The position numbers and the translations under genes are program-made. The notes below the pieces were generated by a model. It saw only the letters and a program-made list of their open reading frames with translations. It searched no databases and had not been told where the DNA came from. This document shows positions 9,532 to 18,608 of a stretch of DNA of 28,255 bases, piece after piece (the stretch's first letter is position 1; each line of letters starts with the position of its first letter). The stretch comes from UBA7396 sp034675265 (lineage in GTDB: Bacteria > Patescibacteriota > Gracilibacteria > BD1-5 > UBA6164): positions 1-28,255 of the forward strand of contig JAUCDK010000015.1 of the NCBI GenBank assembly GCA_034675265.1, read 5' to 3'.

Positions 9532-9609
9532 ACTAACTTTCAAAAAATTAGAGTAAAAATATATTATTATATTTGTCAACATAATTTAGAAATATTTTAT
9601 TCCCACAAT

Positions 9610-9638
9610 TTGCTTAAAAAATTAATTTATGCTAAAAT
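9610..9638 (+). promoter_or_regulatory. Promoter of the sortase operon
   Basis: TTGCTT and TAAAAT are separated by 17 bp, and a TG lies just upstream of the -10 box (extended -10). The ATG follows 42 nt later. Confidence 0.6.
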
Positions 9639-9680
9639 ATTTTTACAAATAAAAAAACAAATATAACTAAAACAAAAAGT

Positions 9681-10790
9681 ATGACAAACAAAAATACAAA
9701 TGATGATATTCTTGAAATGTTTGAAGAATGAAATCAATTACATGATATTTTAGAAAATATTCATCTTGAAAATACTTCTACTCAAAGTGATGATTTACTT
9801 TCAAATCTTACTCTTGAATGAGAATCATATGAAAATAATCTTGAAACTTTTCATGTAGAAACAACTTCAAATACTGAAAATTCTGATATTTTAAGTGCAT
9901 TTACACAAGAAGAACAAATTGAAGAACAACCAATTCTTGCACAAATTGAAGAAAAAGTACAAAAAAAAGTATCTGCTGGAAGAAAAATATTCTCTATGTT
10001 TATGTTTTTTACAAAATATATTGCTACTTCAAGTTTCATTTTTGCTATCCTTATTGCATCAACAAACTATAGCGCATATATTGAAATTGCAAGAAGTTAT
10101 CTAAATCCTGAAGCTTTAGAACAAAATAAACAAGCAATGCTTGCTTCTGTTCAAAATGCAACTATCGTAAAAAATGAATCTCAAACAGGATCTGAAACTC
10201 AAAATATTGAAGAAGAAAAATTAGAAGTTTCAAATACAACTGAAAAAATAGAAATGGTAAAAAATAAAACGTATCATTCTATGGATAAATTAGTAACTTC
10301 TCAAAACAAAGATTTAGATATGAATATCGAAATCGTTCCATATGAAAATAGAATTGTTATTCCAAAAATTGGAAAAAATATTCCTCTAGTAGATGTACAA
10401 AATAAAACAGTTCAAAATGTAAAAGAACTTGAAAATATTTTTATGAAAGAATTAGTAAATGGAATCGTAAGATATCCTGGAAGTGCAAGACCTGGAGAAA
10501 ATGGAAATAGTTTTATTTTCTGACATTCTTCAAACTTTCCTTGGCTTGAATGAAAATATAATGATGTTTTTGCCCTAATGGATAATCTCACTTTTGGAGA
10601 TGAAATTATTGCTTATTATTGACAAAAAAAATATACTTATAAGATAAAAGAAAAGAAAATCATTAAACCTGGTGATACTTCAGTATTGAAAAGAAATAAT
10701 AATATTTCTGAAATTACACTTATGACTTGTTGGCCAGTTGGAACTACATTAAACAGAATGGTAGTAGTATGAGAACTTATAGAAGAATAA
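9681..10790 (+). CDS. Sortase (cysteine transpeptidase), long acidic N-terminus
   Basis: Sortases cleave a sorting motif and join surface proteins to an acceptor outside the membrane. The protein has 369 residues, longer than the usual 200-260. Residues 1-100 are acidic and Asn/Glu/Gln-rich with no obvious domain. One membrane helix follows (about 104-132), then a polar stalk rich in Asn, Thr and Glu (to about 215), then the sortase domain. Catalytic residues are visible: His282 in 'FGHSSNFPW', Cys350 in 'TLMTCWPVG' and Arg359 in 'TLNRMVVVG'. His282 is preceded by a UGA-coded Gly. 'IVIPKIGKNIPLV' is a typical class D/E-like first strand. It is followed 16 nt later by a small membrane protein. 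Confidence 0.9.
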
Positions 10791-10806
10791 TTTTTAATTA
10801 AAAGAT

Positions 10807-11115
10807 ATGTCAAATATAGATATAGAATATAAATATAGAACCGTAAGTGAAATTATGGAAAAAACTACAGCTTTATCAAATTTTTCTCTTATTGAAATTG
10901 GCATTCTCATTCTATTATTAGTATGTATAATTGCTCTGGTAATATATATTGCTCCATTACTAGAAAATCATGCCATAGAACGTAAAAAAGAAATTGAAAA
11001 AAAGAAAAAAAAGCTCTCTCTTCAACAAATATTAGTAACAAAAGAAATAGAACAAGAAATTGAAAATGAAATAAAAGAAGAACAAGAAGCAAGATTAAAA
11101 GCAAAATTTAATTAA
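10807..11115 (+). CDS. Small membrane protein with coiled-coil tail
   Basis: A 102-residue protein of unknown function. One hydrophobic segment (about residues 28-52, 'LIEIGILILLLVCIIALVIY') precedes a long Lys/Glu-rich stretch (about 60-100) with heptad-like spacing that should form a cytoplasmic coiled coil. It contains no glycine written as TGA. It begins 16 nt after the sortase stop, so it is probably co-transcribed and may act with the sortase; this is guilt by association only. A terminator overlaps the following bases. Confidence 0.7.
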   Translation: MSNIDIEYKYRTVSEIMEKTTALSNFSLIEIGILILLLVCIIALVIYIAPLLENHAIERKKEIEKKKKKLSLQQILVTKEIEQEIENEIKEEQEARLKAKFN

Positions 11116-11148
11116 AAAAAGAAAGAATTAAAATTCTTTCTTTTTTTT
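11114..11148. terminator. Bidirectional terminator, sortase operon and RSH gene
   Basis: A 15-bp stem (11114-11128 with 11133-11147) is made of an A-rich and a T-rich arm. It starts at the stop of the small membrane protein and reaches the stop of the convergent RSH gene, so it can end both transcripts. Confidence 0.8.
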
Positions 11149-13435
11149 ATTTTTTAAGTTTTTTATTTACTAAAAACTCATAAAACATCATAATATACAT
11201 GAAAAAACAAAATAAAAAGTATAAAATAAAATTTACATTGAATCACAAAAACAATATTTCCCAAAAAATAATAAAAAATATAAATGTATTAAGAAAAAAT
11301 AATGAAAGCCAAAATCTTTTATATTTTAACACATCTGGAAGAATAGTTTTTACAATAAATTTCAAAAAAAACACAATAAATAACATAAAAAAACTACTTC
11401 CAAATAATACCAATTCTAAAAATAAGTTTTTTTGATATTTTGATATATCAAGAAAATTTATCGTAAAAATAATTGCTGTAATGATAAATAAGCTTAATGC
11501 ATAAAATACATAATATAATTTTAATCTTAATGGAAATATTCTTCTAATATAAGAAACATTTGGAATTCTTTTTAATTCTTTTAAAAGTTCATTGAGACTT
11601 GTATTTGAGTCAATAACAAAACTTACTGACGCATAATTTTTATTTTCTCTATAAACTATTTTACTCATTTCAATATCCAAATCATAGAAAGTTTTTGTAA
11701 TATTATTTAAACTCAAAAAATCTTTTGTTTTAAATTTTATTTTTAGACTTACTTCCTTGTTATATTCTTCTTTATTATTTAATTGAGAAATTTTATTTAC
11801 CACTTTTTCGACAGGAAGACTTCATAATGCGACAAAAAGATAGAGTTGTTGTTCGTCTCTAAGTCAAACACTTTTAATAACTGACTTTCTGACTTTTTGA
11901 GGATTGGCTCAAAAATGTCTAAATCAAAGATTTTCTAATTGAGAATTAAGTAAATATTCTCATAATTGCTCTGCTTTTGTTTGAGCATATTTTTTAAATA
12001 ATCCTTTTATTTGTTCTCTGGAAACTTTTGTTTTTAATAAGAAAAAATTCTCTATTTTATAGTCAATATAAATTTTATTTGAGTTTTTCAATTTAATAAA
12101 ATCTCCATTTTTTAGTTGATAAAAAGGATCTTCAATAAGCACACCATTCACATGAGCTCATGAGAAAAATTTTCCAGAATCAAGAGAATATGAAAATGCA
12201 TAATCTATTAAAACTGAATTTTTTGGTAATAAAATATATTCCCCCTTCGAATCAAAACACTTAATTTCACTAATAATAATTTCTTGAGATAATTTTTCAA
12301 AAAATGATTTCGAATCAATTGTCTTTTTTTGTATATCTAAAACTCATTTCATCCAATTGGGAAGTTCTTTGTATTCAACTCCAAATCATTTATAAATAAA
12401 ATGTGCTGCGAGTCATGATTTATTTAATTTTGACATTCATTGAGTTTGAATTTGAAACTCTAAAAAATCACCATTTTCATCATATACTGTAGTATGAATA
12501 GATTGATATCCATTTTCTTTGGGAGTTGAGATATAATCCTTAAATCTATCATTTTTAACATTATATAATTTATGAATAACTCCAAGTGCTATATATGCTT
12601 CTTGTGTTGTTTTTGTAATCACTCTCAGCGCAAGTACATCATAAATTTCTTTATAATCAATATTTTTATTTTTAACTTTATTATAAATAGAATACAAACT
12701 TTTTACCCTTCATTCAATATTTATTACTTGAAGTTTTAATTGAGAAAATTCTTTTTGAATTTTATTATGAGCTTCAATGATTTTTTGTTTATGGTACTCA
12801 TATTTTTTTCAAAATACTTTATGTAATTTTTTATATTCATCTTCTTCTATATATTGAAAACATAAATCATGCATTTGACTGAGAAATTCTCAAATAGAGA
12901 GAAAATTTACTATTGGTAAATAAATTTCCTTAGTTTCACAAGCAATTCTATATCTTTTTTTCTTTGGAAGATATTCTAATGTTTCTAAATTATGAAATCT
13001 ATCTGCTATTTTTACCAAAAAAATTCTAATATCATCTCAAACAGAAACGAGTGATTGTTTCAAATTCTCAATATCTTTTTTATTCATATCGAGCGTATAA
13101 TATAAATTTCATAATTGAGTCACTCATTTTACAATAGAAGCAACTTCAGCTCAAAATTGTTTTTCGATTTGACCTAAAGTAATTTTTTTATTATCTAAAA
13201 CATCGTGAAGCAATGCTGAGACAATAGAAATCTCATCTGCTTCAATTTTTGTTAGATGAATTGCTATGGAAAGAGGATGTGTTATGTAGAGTTCTTTTGA
13301 TTTTCTATATATTCATTTATGGGCATCATAGGCAAATAAAAATGCCTTTTCTAAAAGTACTTTATTATAGTATGGATTATATTTTATTATTTCAGCACAA
13401 AGCAAATCAAACAGGTCTTGTACGTACTTTTCCAT
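11147..13435 (-). CDS. rel: Long RSH (p)ppGpp synthetase/hydrolase with membrane C-terminus
   Basis: This is the stringent-response enzyme that makes and may degrade (p)ppGpp. The 762 residues are ordered as follows. The HD hydrolase domain (about 1-195) keeps R44, H53, H77-D78 and 'ADRFHN', but the usual E81-D82 pair is D81-N82 ('HDVLDN'). The synthetase domain (about 225-350) carries 'GRVKSLYSI', 'YDVLALRV', 'RFKDYISTPKENGYQSIH' and 'EFQIQT', and looks intact. A TGS domain (about 400-455) follows, then a helical and ACT-like region. Finally there are four hydrophobic segments (about 641-663, 672-693, 707-729 and 733-752) where soluble RSH proteins end. The start at 13435 follows an extended -10 promoter. 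The membrane tail and altered HD residues are unusual. Confidence 0.93.
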
Positions 13436-13464
13436 AAATAAATGTTAAGATTATTTTTCACAAT

Positions 13465-13492
13465 ATTCTAGCATAGTTTTTTAAAATAGCAA
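13465..13492 (-). promoter_or_regulatory. Promoter of the RSH gene
   Basis: TTGCTA and TAGAAT are separated by 16 bp, with TG one base before the -10 box (extended -10). The -10 box lies 29 nt before the ATG at 13435. Confidence 0.55.
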
Positions 13493-13531
13493 TTTATTTT
13501 GATACTATAAAGATAAGAATATGATTTACTC

Positions 13532-13558
13532 TTGACAAAGCTCATATTTAAATATAAT
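13532..13558 (+). promoter_or_regulatory. Promoter of the 54-residue ORF
   Basis: A consensus TTGACA and a consensus TATAAT are separated by 15 bp. This is the best-matching promoter in the window. Confidence 0.6.
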
Positions 13559-13567
13559 CGTAAACAT

Positions 13568-13616
13568 ATTTAATCCTCGTTGTCAACATATTGTTGAAAA
13601 ATGGATGTGATTAAAT
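13568..13616. promoter_or_regulatory. Nested inverted repeats, possible operator or leader
   Basis: Two inverted repeats are nested. The outer is ATTTAATC (13568-13575) with GATTAAAT (13609-13616). The inner is TCAACA (13583-13588) with TGTTGA (13592-13597). They lie between the promoter at 13532-13558 and the ribosome-binding site of the small ORF. They could be a repressor operator, or a leader stem-loop controlling translation. Confidence 0.4.
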
Positions 13617-13635
13617 AAGTCTAGGAGACGTGAAG

Positions 13636-13800
13636 ATGACAAAACACCCGAGTAAGTGGCCTCTATTCAAAGCATGGAAGAAAAAATTCCAACAAAAACA
13701 CCCCGAAGTCTTACAACTTCCGAGTGAAGAAAGAAAAGCAACCTACACGCTGGCATTATGCAAAGAAGGCATTCCTGTAAGGTCCACCTTACGCGCTTGA
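13636..13800 (+). CDS. Small basic protein of foreign character, ends at TGA
   Basis: Unrecognised, 54 residues if TGA at 13798 is the stop ('MTKHPSKWPLFKAW...STLRA'). It has a strong AGGAG (13623-13627) 8 nt before the ATG, which native genes here lack. Base and codon use differ from its neighbours: about half the bases are G or C, with CCG, CCC, CTG, ACG, ACC and CGC codons. The only in-frame TGA is at the end, and 26 nt later a hairpin terminator begins. If TGA is read as Gly as elsewhere, the frame continues through that hairpin to TAA at 13864-13866 (76 residues). This layout is what a standard-code gene would show, so transfer is suspected. No domain is seen; it is Lys-rich with two Trp near the N-terminus. 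Confidence 0.6.
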   Translation: MTKHPSKWPLFKAWKKKFQQKHPEVLQLPSEERKATYTLALCKEGIPVRSTLRA

Positions 13801-13826
13801 TACCTCCTCTGCGTATCTACTCCTAA

Positions 13827-13855
13827 AAAAACGGCAATCTTTGATTGCCGTTTTT
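13827..13855. terminator. Bidirectional terminator, small ORF and recQ
   Basis: A perfect 13-bp stem (13827-13839 with 13843-13855) has a TTT loop, a GC-containing core (ACGGCAATC) and A/T outer arms. It lies between the plus-strand small ORF and the convergent recQ stop at 13861. Confidence 0.85.
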
Positions 13856-13860
13856 ACATT

Positions 13861-16152
13861 TTATAAATCTCATTTTTCAATCATTGCCAAGGAAATTTTT
13901 ATATCAAAATATGAAATATCTCCTGATAACATTTCTTTTATAGATTTTAATCATTCTGCATTAAAATTCTCTTTTTTTACCACTTCCCTGACCATTTTTA
14001 ATTTTTCCAGTGAAGAATATTTTAAAATTTCTGATAAAGTTAATTTATTAAAATTATAGAGTTTGACTATATGATCTTGGATAGTTTGCAAAGTCATATC
14101 TCTATTTATAGCTATTTCTTCTAAAGATAATTTCTCTTCTAAAAATTTTAATGTTTGAGTATACGTATCTATTTTTTCTACTTTTATTTTTTGAATTTTG
14201 TTTTTTCCATCAGAAGTCTTTGAAGTTTTTCAAAGACTTCTTGTTTTAAAATACAAACTTGATTGAAGTGATTTTTCTTCATTGTATAGCAAATTATTAT
14301 TATAAATTGCTTCTATTCATTCACTTGAAATTCATATTTTTGGATATTGTCATTGGCTTTTATATAAAAATCCATACTCTAAAAGCACATCAAAAAGAGC
14401 CAAAACAAAATCTTTATCATACACTCATAAAATATTATAATCTTTATCCAAATCAAGATTCCACTCACGAATTTTTGCCTCTTTACTTCACACCAAAATT
14501 CAAACTAACATTTGTGCTCAAAATTTTTCCTGAAATCTTTTTACAAATTCTAACACGAGTAAAAATACTGTTTTAGGAACTATTTCTTTTTGCTCTTCTC
14601 ATTCATATTTTTTCTTTTCAATACAATAATCACACACTCAACAATTTTCATTCATATTTTTTAGATCTTCTTCATCTCAAAAATATTCCAAAATAAATCT
14701 TTTTCTACAACCTGGTCTAAAAAGTAATTTTTTTACTTGTTCTAATTTAAAATATGATTCTTGTTTTAAAAGATCTTGATGTCACCACAAAATAGGAAGA
14801 TTTTCCTGCTTCATTTTTGGTAACAACAAAGTAATTCATCTTCATCTAAAATCAGTTTCTCCGTCTCTGGCATCAAATCATCTTTTTACTACTCAGTATT
14901 TTTCAAATATTTTTACAATACTTCAAACTTTCATATCTGATTTTAAATCTGATTCTATCGCAATAGAATTATATGTTTTTAAGATTTGATTTCATTCTCA
15001 TTCTCAGTCTTTAAAATCCTTATAAAAATAATTATATAAAGACAAAACATCTTGTTTTGGAGGATAGGTATTTTCAATAAAAAACTCTTGAATAATGGTA
15101 TCTTGATAACTAGCAATAATCACTCAATAACTATTTTTCCCATCTCTTCCAGCTCTTCCAACTTCTTGATAATAATTTTCTATACTTCCTGGAAGATTAT
15201 AGTGAATTACATAACGAATATCTTTTTTATCAATTCACATTCAAAAAGCATTCGTTGCTACCATCACATCATAGGTTCCATCCATAAAGTTATTTTGTTC
15301 TTTTTCTCTTAAATCTCCAGACATTTCTCAAGTATAAATTCCAACTCTCACACCGTTTTGTAGCAAATATTGATATACTTTTGAAACTGCTTTTACACTA
15401 GAACAATAGACAATTCAAAAAGGTGGAGTTTTTGAAATCACCTCAAACACTTTCTCTAATTTTTCTTGTTCTTTTGAAATTTCCCTCACGATAAAAGCAA
15501 GATTTTTTCTATCAAATCATTTGGTAAAAATACTATATTCTTTCAGTCCTAATCTTTCTACAATATCAGTTCTTACTTTTTTTGTTGCGGTTGCTGTAAG
15601 AGCAACTATTGGAAAAAATTTTTCTTGTCTTAAATGTTCTATAAAACCTTTAATTTTTAAATAACTCGGACGAAAATCATGTCACCACTGACTGATACAA
15701 TGTGCTTCATCAATAGCAATAAGTGAAATCTGAATTTTTCTAATAATAGATAAAAAATATTCATCATTGAGTCTTTCCGGAGCAATATAGAGAAACTTAA
15801 TATTTCCAACAATATCTGAATTATTAAGAGAAATTTCATCCAAAAGCATTTGTTTTTCAAAATTTGAAATCGTTGAATTAATTACTTCAGCTCTCATTCC
15901 AAGTGCATTGAGTTTATCAACCTGGTCTTTCATCAGTGAAATAAGAGGTGAAATAATGATTACAAGTCACGGTAAAACTACTCAAGGAAATTGATATGTA
16001 AGTGATTTTCCTCATCAAGTTGGCATAAAAACAAGAGTGTCTTTTTTTTGTATTACACTCTTTATAATTTCTTCTTGCCCTTCACGAAAAGCTTCTAAAT
16101 TAAATTTCGTTTTTAATATATGTTCAAAATTTTGTGTTTCCTCATCCCTCAT
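13861..16152 (-). CDS. recQ: ATP-dependent DNA helicase RecQ
   Basis: A 3'-5' DNA helicase of recombination and replication-fork repair, 763 residues. Motifs in order: motif 0 'FREGQEEII', Walker A 'MPTGGGKSLTYQ', motif Ia 'ISPLISLMKDQ', Walker B 'DEAHCISQW' followed by the aromatic loop 'GHDFRP', motif III 'ALTATAT', motif V 'ATNAFGMGID' and motif VI 'YYQEVGRAGRDG'. The zinc-binding RecQ-C segment has 'GCRKRFILEYF' and 'NCGVCDYC'. A winged-helix region follows and the C-terminus is helical. Roughly 30 of about 50 glycines are TGA by eye count, including two in the P-loop. A promoter-like site overlaps the end of murF upstream. It ends at TAA, convergent with the small foreign ORF. Confidence 0.95.
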
Positions 16153-16199
16153 TTTATAGTTTTTTTATTTATTTTATATCTTGTTTTCATTATATAAAA

Positions 16200-16227
16200 A
16201 ATATATAATTTTATTTTTATTTGTCAA
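16200..16227 (-). promoter_or_regulatory. Promoter of recQ
   Basis: TTGACA and TATATT are separated by 16 bp on the minus strand. The -35 box overlaps the last codons of murF. Confidence 0.4.
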
Positions 16228-17560
16228 AAAATTTATTCTTTTTCTCCATCCAAAAATCTTCTTGTCTGCAAATTTGTTTCTTATCTTCTTCTTGAAGTAA
16301 AATATGTTTTAAAGCCTCTTCCATAAAAATAGTATTTTGACTTCCCTTAAAAAGAATAATATATTTTTTCTTGTCTTTGTGTAATTTTTCTTGTAAAAAT
16401 TCTCATAAAATTTTTGAATTTTTAAAATGTTTTGCATTTGGAGTCATAGGAAGAAAGTATTTTTTCATACTTTCTCACACAACAAAAATATTTTTTGATT
16501 TGTCTTTTACAAAATTCGCAAGTTTTTCGTGTTCGTCTTTACTATATTCTCCTAATTCTCTCATTTCTCATAAACACAATATAATTTCATAATTTGAATA
16601 TATTTTTTGAGATAATAAAAAGAAATTTTCCATTACTTTTTTCATACTTTCAGGAGCAGCATTGTAAGAACTATCAATTAAAACAGAATTTTCGATTCAA
16701 GAAAAAATAGAAAATCTCGAATATTGAAGCGTAAATCCAATATAAAATATTTCTCAAATTTGAGAGAAAAAAGATTGATTATAATATTTTTGATTCAAAA
16801 TTTCTGCAATATAAAGTCAAATGGTAATATATCAAATATTTTCTTGTCCGATGAGATTTGAAACTATTTTTGCTTTATTTTTTACATCTGATTCAAAATA
16901 AAATGAAGAAACAATACCTCCATCTTTTGTTTCTAAAGTATAATCCAATCCCTTTAAATCTACTTGTTGAGTTTGTGGTTCTCCCGATGTTGTATAAAAA
17001 ATTTTATTTGAAATAAGAGTAGATTCATATTTTTTAGCAAATTCATCATCTGCATTGAGAAAACTCAACTCTTTTGTTGATTGTAAAAGTTTATATTTTT
17101 CACTTGCAATTACCTCTTTTGATTCAAATTGACTTGAGTGAACTTTATCAATTTTTGTAACGATTCCAATATCTGGTTTTACAATAGAAAGCAAAAAATC
17201 CATTTCTCAAATGTGATCAATTCCATATTCTAAGAAAATAATATCATATTTTTTTTCTCAAAAAAATGAAGTATAAAAAGCTTTTAAAAATGTTTTAACT
17301 ACTGATAAAAAACTTGGTTCATAATCAGAAATTCATAAAACTGAAAGACTGAGTCCAAGTTCTCAGTTAAAATTTTTACTTGAGGTAGAAATAATTTTCT
17401 CTGGTAAAGTTTGTTGTAATAATTCTGAAATAATCATTCTAGAACTCGTTTTTCCGATACTTCCCGTTACTCAAATGACAAAAGGATTATGTTTTTTTAT
17501 ATATTTTTTTGCCAAAAATCAAAAGATTTGAAAATATAATTGTAAAAGTTTTTGTTTCAT
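16217..17560 (-). CDS. murF: UDP-MurNAc-tripeptide--D-Ala-D-Ala ligase
   Basis: MurF adds D-Ala-D-Ala to the UDP-MurNAc tripeptide, the last cytoplasmic step of peptidoglycan precursor synthesis. It has 447 residues. The ATP-binding loop is 'GVTGSIGKTSS' (residues 30-40), the acidic loop is 'LEYGIDHIGEMD', the central-domain Lys region follows 'VTKIDKVHSSQF', and the C-terminal domain has 'IDSSYNAAPESM' and 'GEMRELGEYSKDEH', all Mur-ligase hallmarks of the MurF branch. The N-terminal uridine-binding domain is much reduced: the P-loop begins at residue 30 instead of near 110. The start at 17560 is chosen because an upstream ATG is out of frame. It has its own promoter-like site, and recQ follows 64 nt later. 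Confidence 0.9.
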
Positions 17561-17588
17561 GTTTTTCTCATAAAAAATATTAATTTTT

Positions 17589-17615
17589 ATTATATAATTT
17601 TTAGATTTTTTGCAA
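17589..17615 (-). promoter_or_regulatory. Promoter of murF
   Basis: TTGCAA and TATAAT are separated by 15 bp on the minus strand, just downstream of the GGGG/CCCC terminator that closes the preceding small ORF. Confidence 0.55.
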
Positions 17616-17621
17616 AAAGAA

Positions 17622-17639
17622 AAACCCCTTTCGGGGTTT
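17622..17639 (-). terminator. GC-stem terminator after the 100-residue ORF
   Basis: On the minus strand AAACCCC pairs with GGGGTTT around a GAAA tetraloop and is followed by TTCTTTTT. This compact GC-stem design differs from the A/T-arm hairpins used elsewhere in the window. Confidence 0.85.
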
Positions 17640-17658
17640 GATTGAAAGCTTGAAACAT

Positions 17659-17961
17659 TCAAACAATTGGATGCGACACCTGTTTTGGTGGTACCTTCAA
17701 GAGGTTTCGCATAATGCTCGCGCTCAAATTACAACCAGTAATGAGCAGCCCACGTTCGTGTTCAATGATGAATTTTCCATCATTTTTCAACAAATCGTTT
17801 TGAGCACGTCGCAATCGTCTTTGTGCCTCAAACTTATCCAACACATTTTGCAATTCACCTTCAGGAATTAACTTCAGGGGAAAAGCATGCACATACATTC
17901 TCGTTGCTGTCATACGAACAGCGTTCAGTTGATGCAAGTCAGCTACAGCAGGATTTGACAT
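17659..17961 (-). CDS. Unknown 100-residue protein of foreign character, ends at TGA
   Basis: Unrecognised. Read to the TGA at 17659-17661 it gives 100 residues ('MSNPAVADLHQLNAV...QVSHPIV'). The middle is helical and charged ('DKFEAQRRLRRAQNDLLKN'); no membrane segment is seen. Codon use differs sharply from its neighbours: Arg is mostly CGA/CGT where native genes use AGA, Leu is often TTG or CTG, and GCG appears. Its four glycines use GGN only. A GC-rich terminator follows the TGA within 20 nt. With TGA as Gly the frame would run through that terminator to TAA at 17590-17592 (123 residues). Like the small ORF at 13.6 kb, it looks like a standard-code gene brought in by transfer. There is no convincing ribosome-binding site. 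Confidence 0.6.
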   Translation of the reverse strand: MSNPAVADLHQLNAVRMTATRMYVHAFPLKLIPEGELQNVLDKFEAQRRLRRAQNDLLKNDGKFIIEHERGLLITGCNLSASIMRNLLKVPPKQVSHPIV

Positions 17962-18099
17962 TTTCTATCTCGTTTCTTTAATCTTACAGTACCAGTTTAT
18001 AGACATAACTCAAATTGTAGAGTGCTCTTTTGTAGTTTCCTCCTTTTTTGTCAAAAATCTGACTATAGCTTTTTACTTACTTTTATAAAAATGTCAATA

Positions 18100-18489
18100 T
18101 TATTTTTCAGATTGAGTTGGCATTTTTCTATTTCTCACTTCAATATGTCAAGAGTGTAAAACAGATCCAAGACCATATGATTGAAAAATCACTTTTTCTA
18201 ATGCTTCATATACTTCTACAGGAAAAGTAAAAGTATCTTGTCCAATGGCATCTTCAGGAAATTTAATGAGAGTTCCATCAGCAAGATAAATAGAAGTATC
18301 TACAAATCATAATGTTTCACCAATATATTTTTTTAAATTTAAAAATTCTTCTGATGATAAAAGTGGCTTTCTAAAAGAAATAGTAGTTCCCCCTAATATA
18401 GCGATAACTTCTTTTTTAATAGAAGGTTTTTCCAAAGATGGACTTTCTGTTTGTGAAGATATTACTTCCCTAGATTGTTCGATAGACAT
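18100..18489 (-). CDS. Conserved-looking small protein of unknown function
   Basis: A 129-residue protein with no family I recognise. A Ser/Glu-rich N-terminus (about 1-25) is followed by mixed alpha/beta sequence including 'AILGGTTISFRKPLL', 'YLADGTLIKFPEDAIG' and 'GSVLHSGHIEVRNRKM'. No signal peptide, membrane segment or cysteine is present. Two glycines are TGA, and the AT-rich codon use matches native genes, so it is native, unlike the small ORF next to it. It diverges from the PriA-like gene and has a promoter-like site upstream. No Shine-Dalgarno sequence is present. Confidence 0.75.
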
Positions 18490-18518
18490 ACTTGTATAAT
18501 TAAAAAATAATCAAAAGA

Positions 18519-18546
18519 ATAATAATATCAAAACACGAATTGTCAA
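18519..18546 (-). promoter_or_regulatory. Promoter of the 129-residue protein gene
   Basis: TTGACA and TATTAT are separated by 16 bp on the minus strand. The repeated ATT around the -10 makes the exact register uncertain. Confidence 0.4.
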
Positions 18547-18555
18547 TCTATTTTT

Positions 18556-18582
18556 TTGCCCTATAAATATTTTGACTATAAT
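18556..18582 (+). promoter_or_regulatory. Promoter of the PriA-like gene
   Basis: TTGCCC and TATAAT are separated by 15 bp. The ATG at 18609 follows 26 nt later. Confidence 0.5.
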
Positions 18583-18608
18583 GAATAGTATAACATTAAA
18601 TACACATT

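Noticed and set aside
13601..13618. Leader peptide ATG...TAA of five codons before the 54-residue ORF
   Set aside because: It is too short to distinguish from chance and has no ribosome-binding site of its own.
18022..18042. AGGAGG on the minus strand as a ribosome-binding site for the 100-residue ORF
   Set aside because: It lies about 65 nt upstream of the ATG at 17961, far too distant, and no start codon with a useful frame follows it closely.
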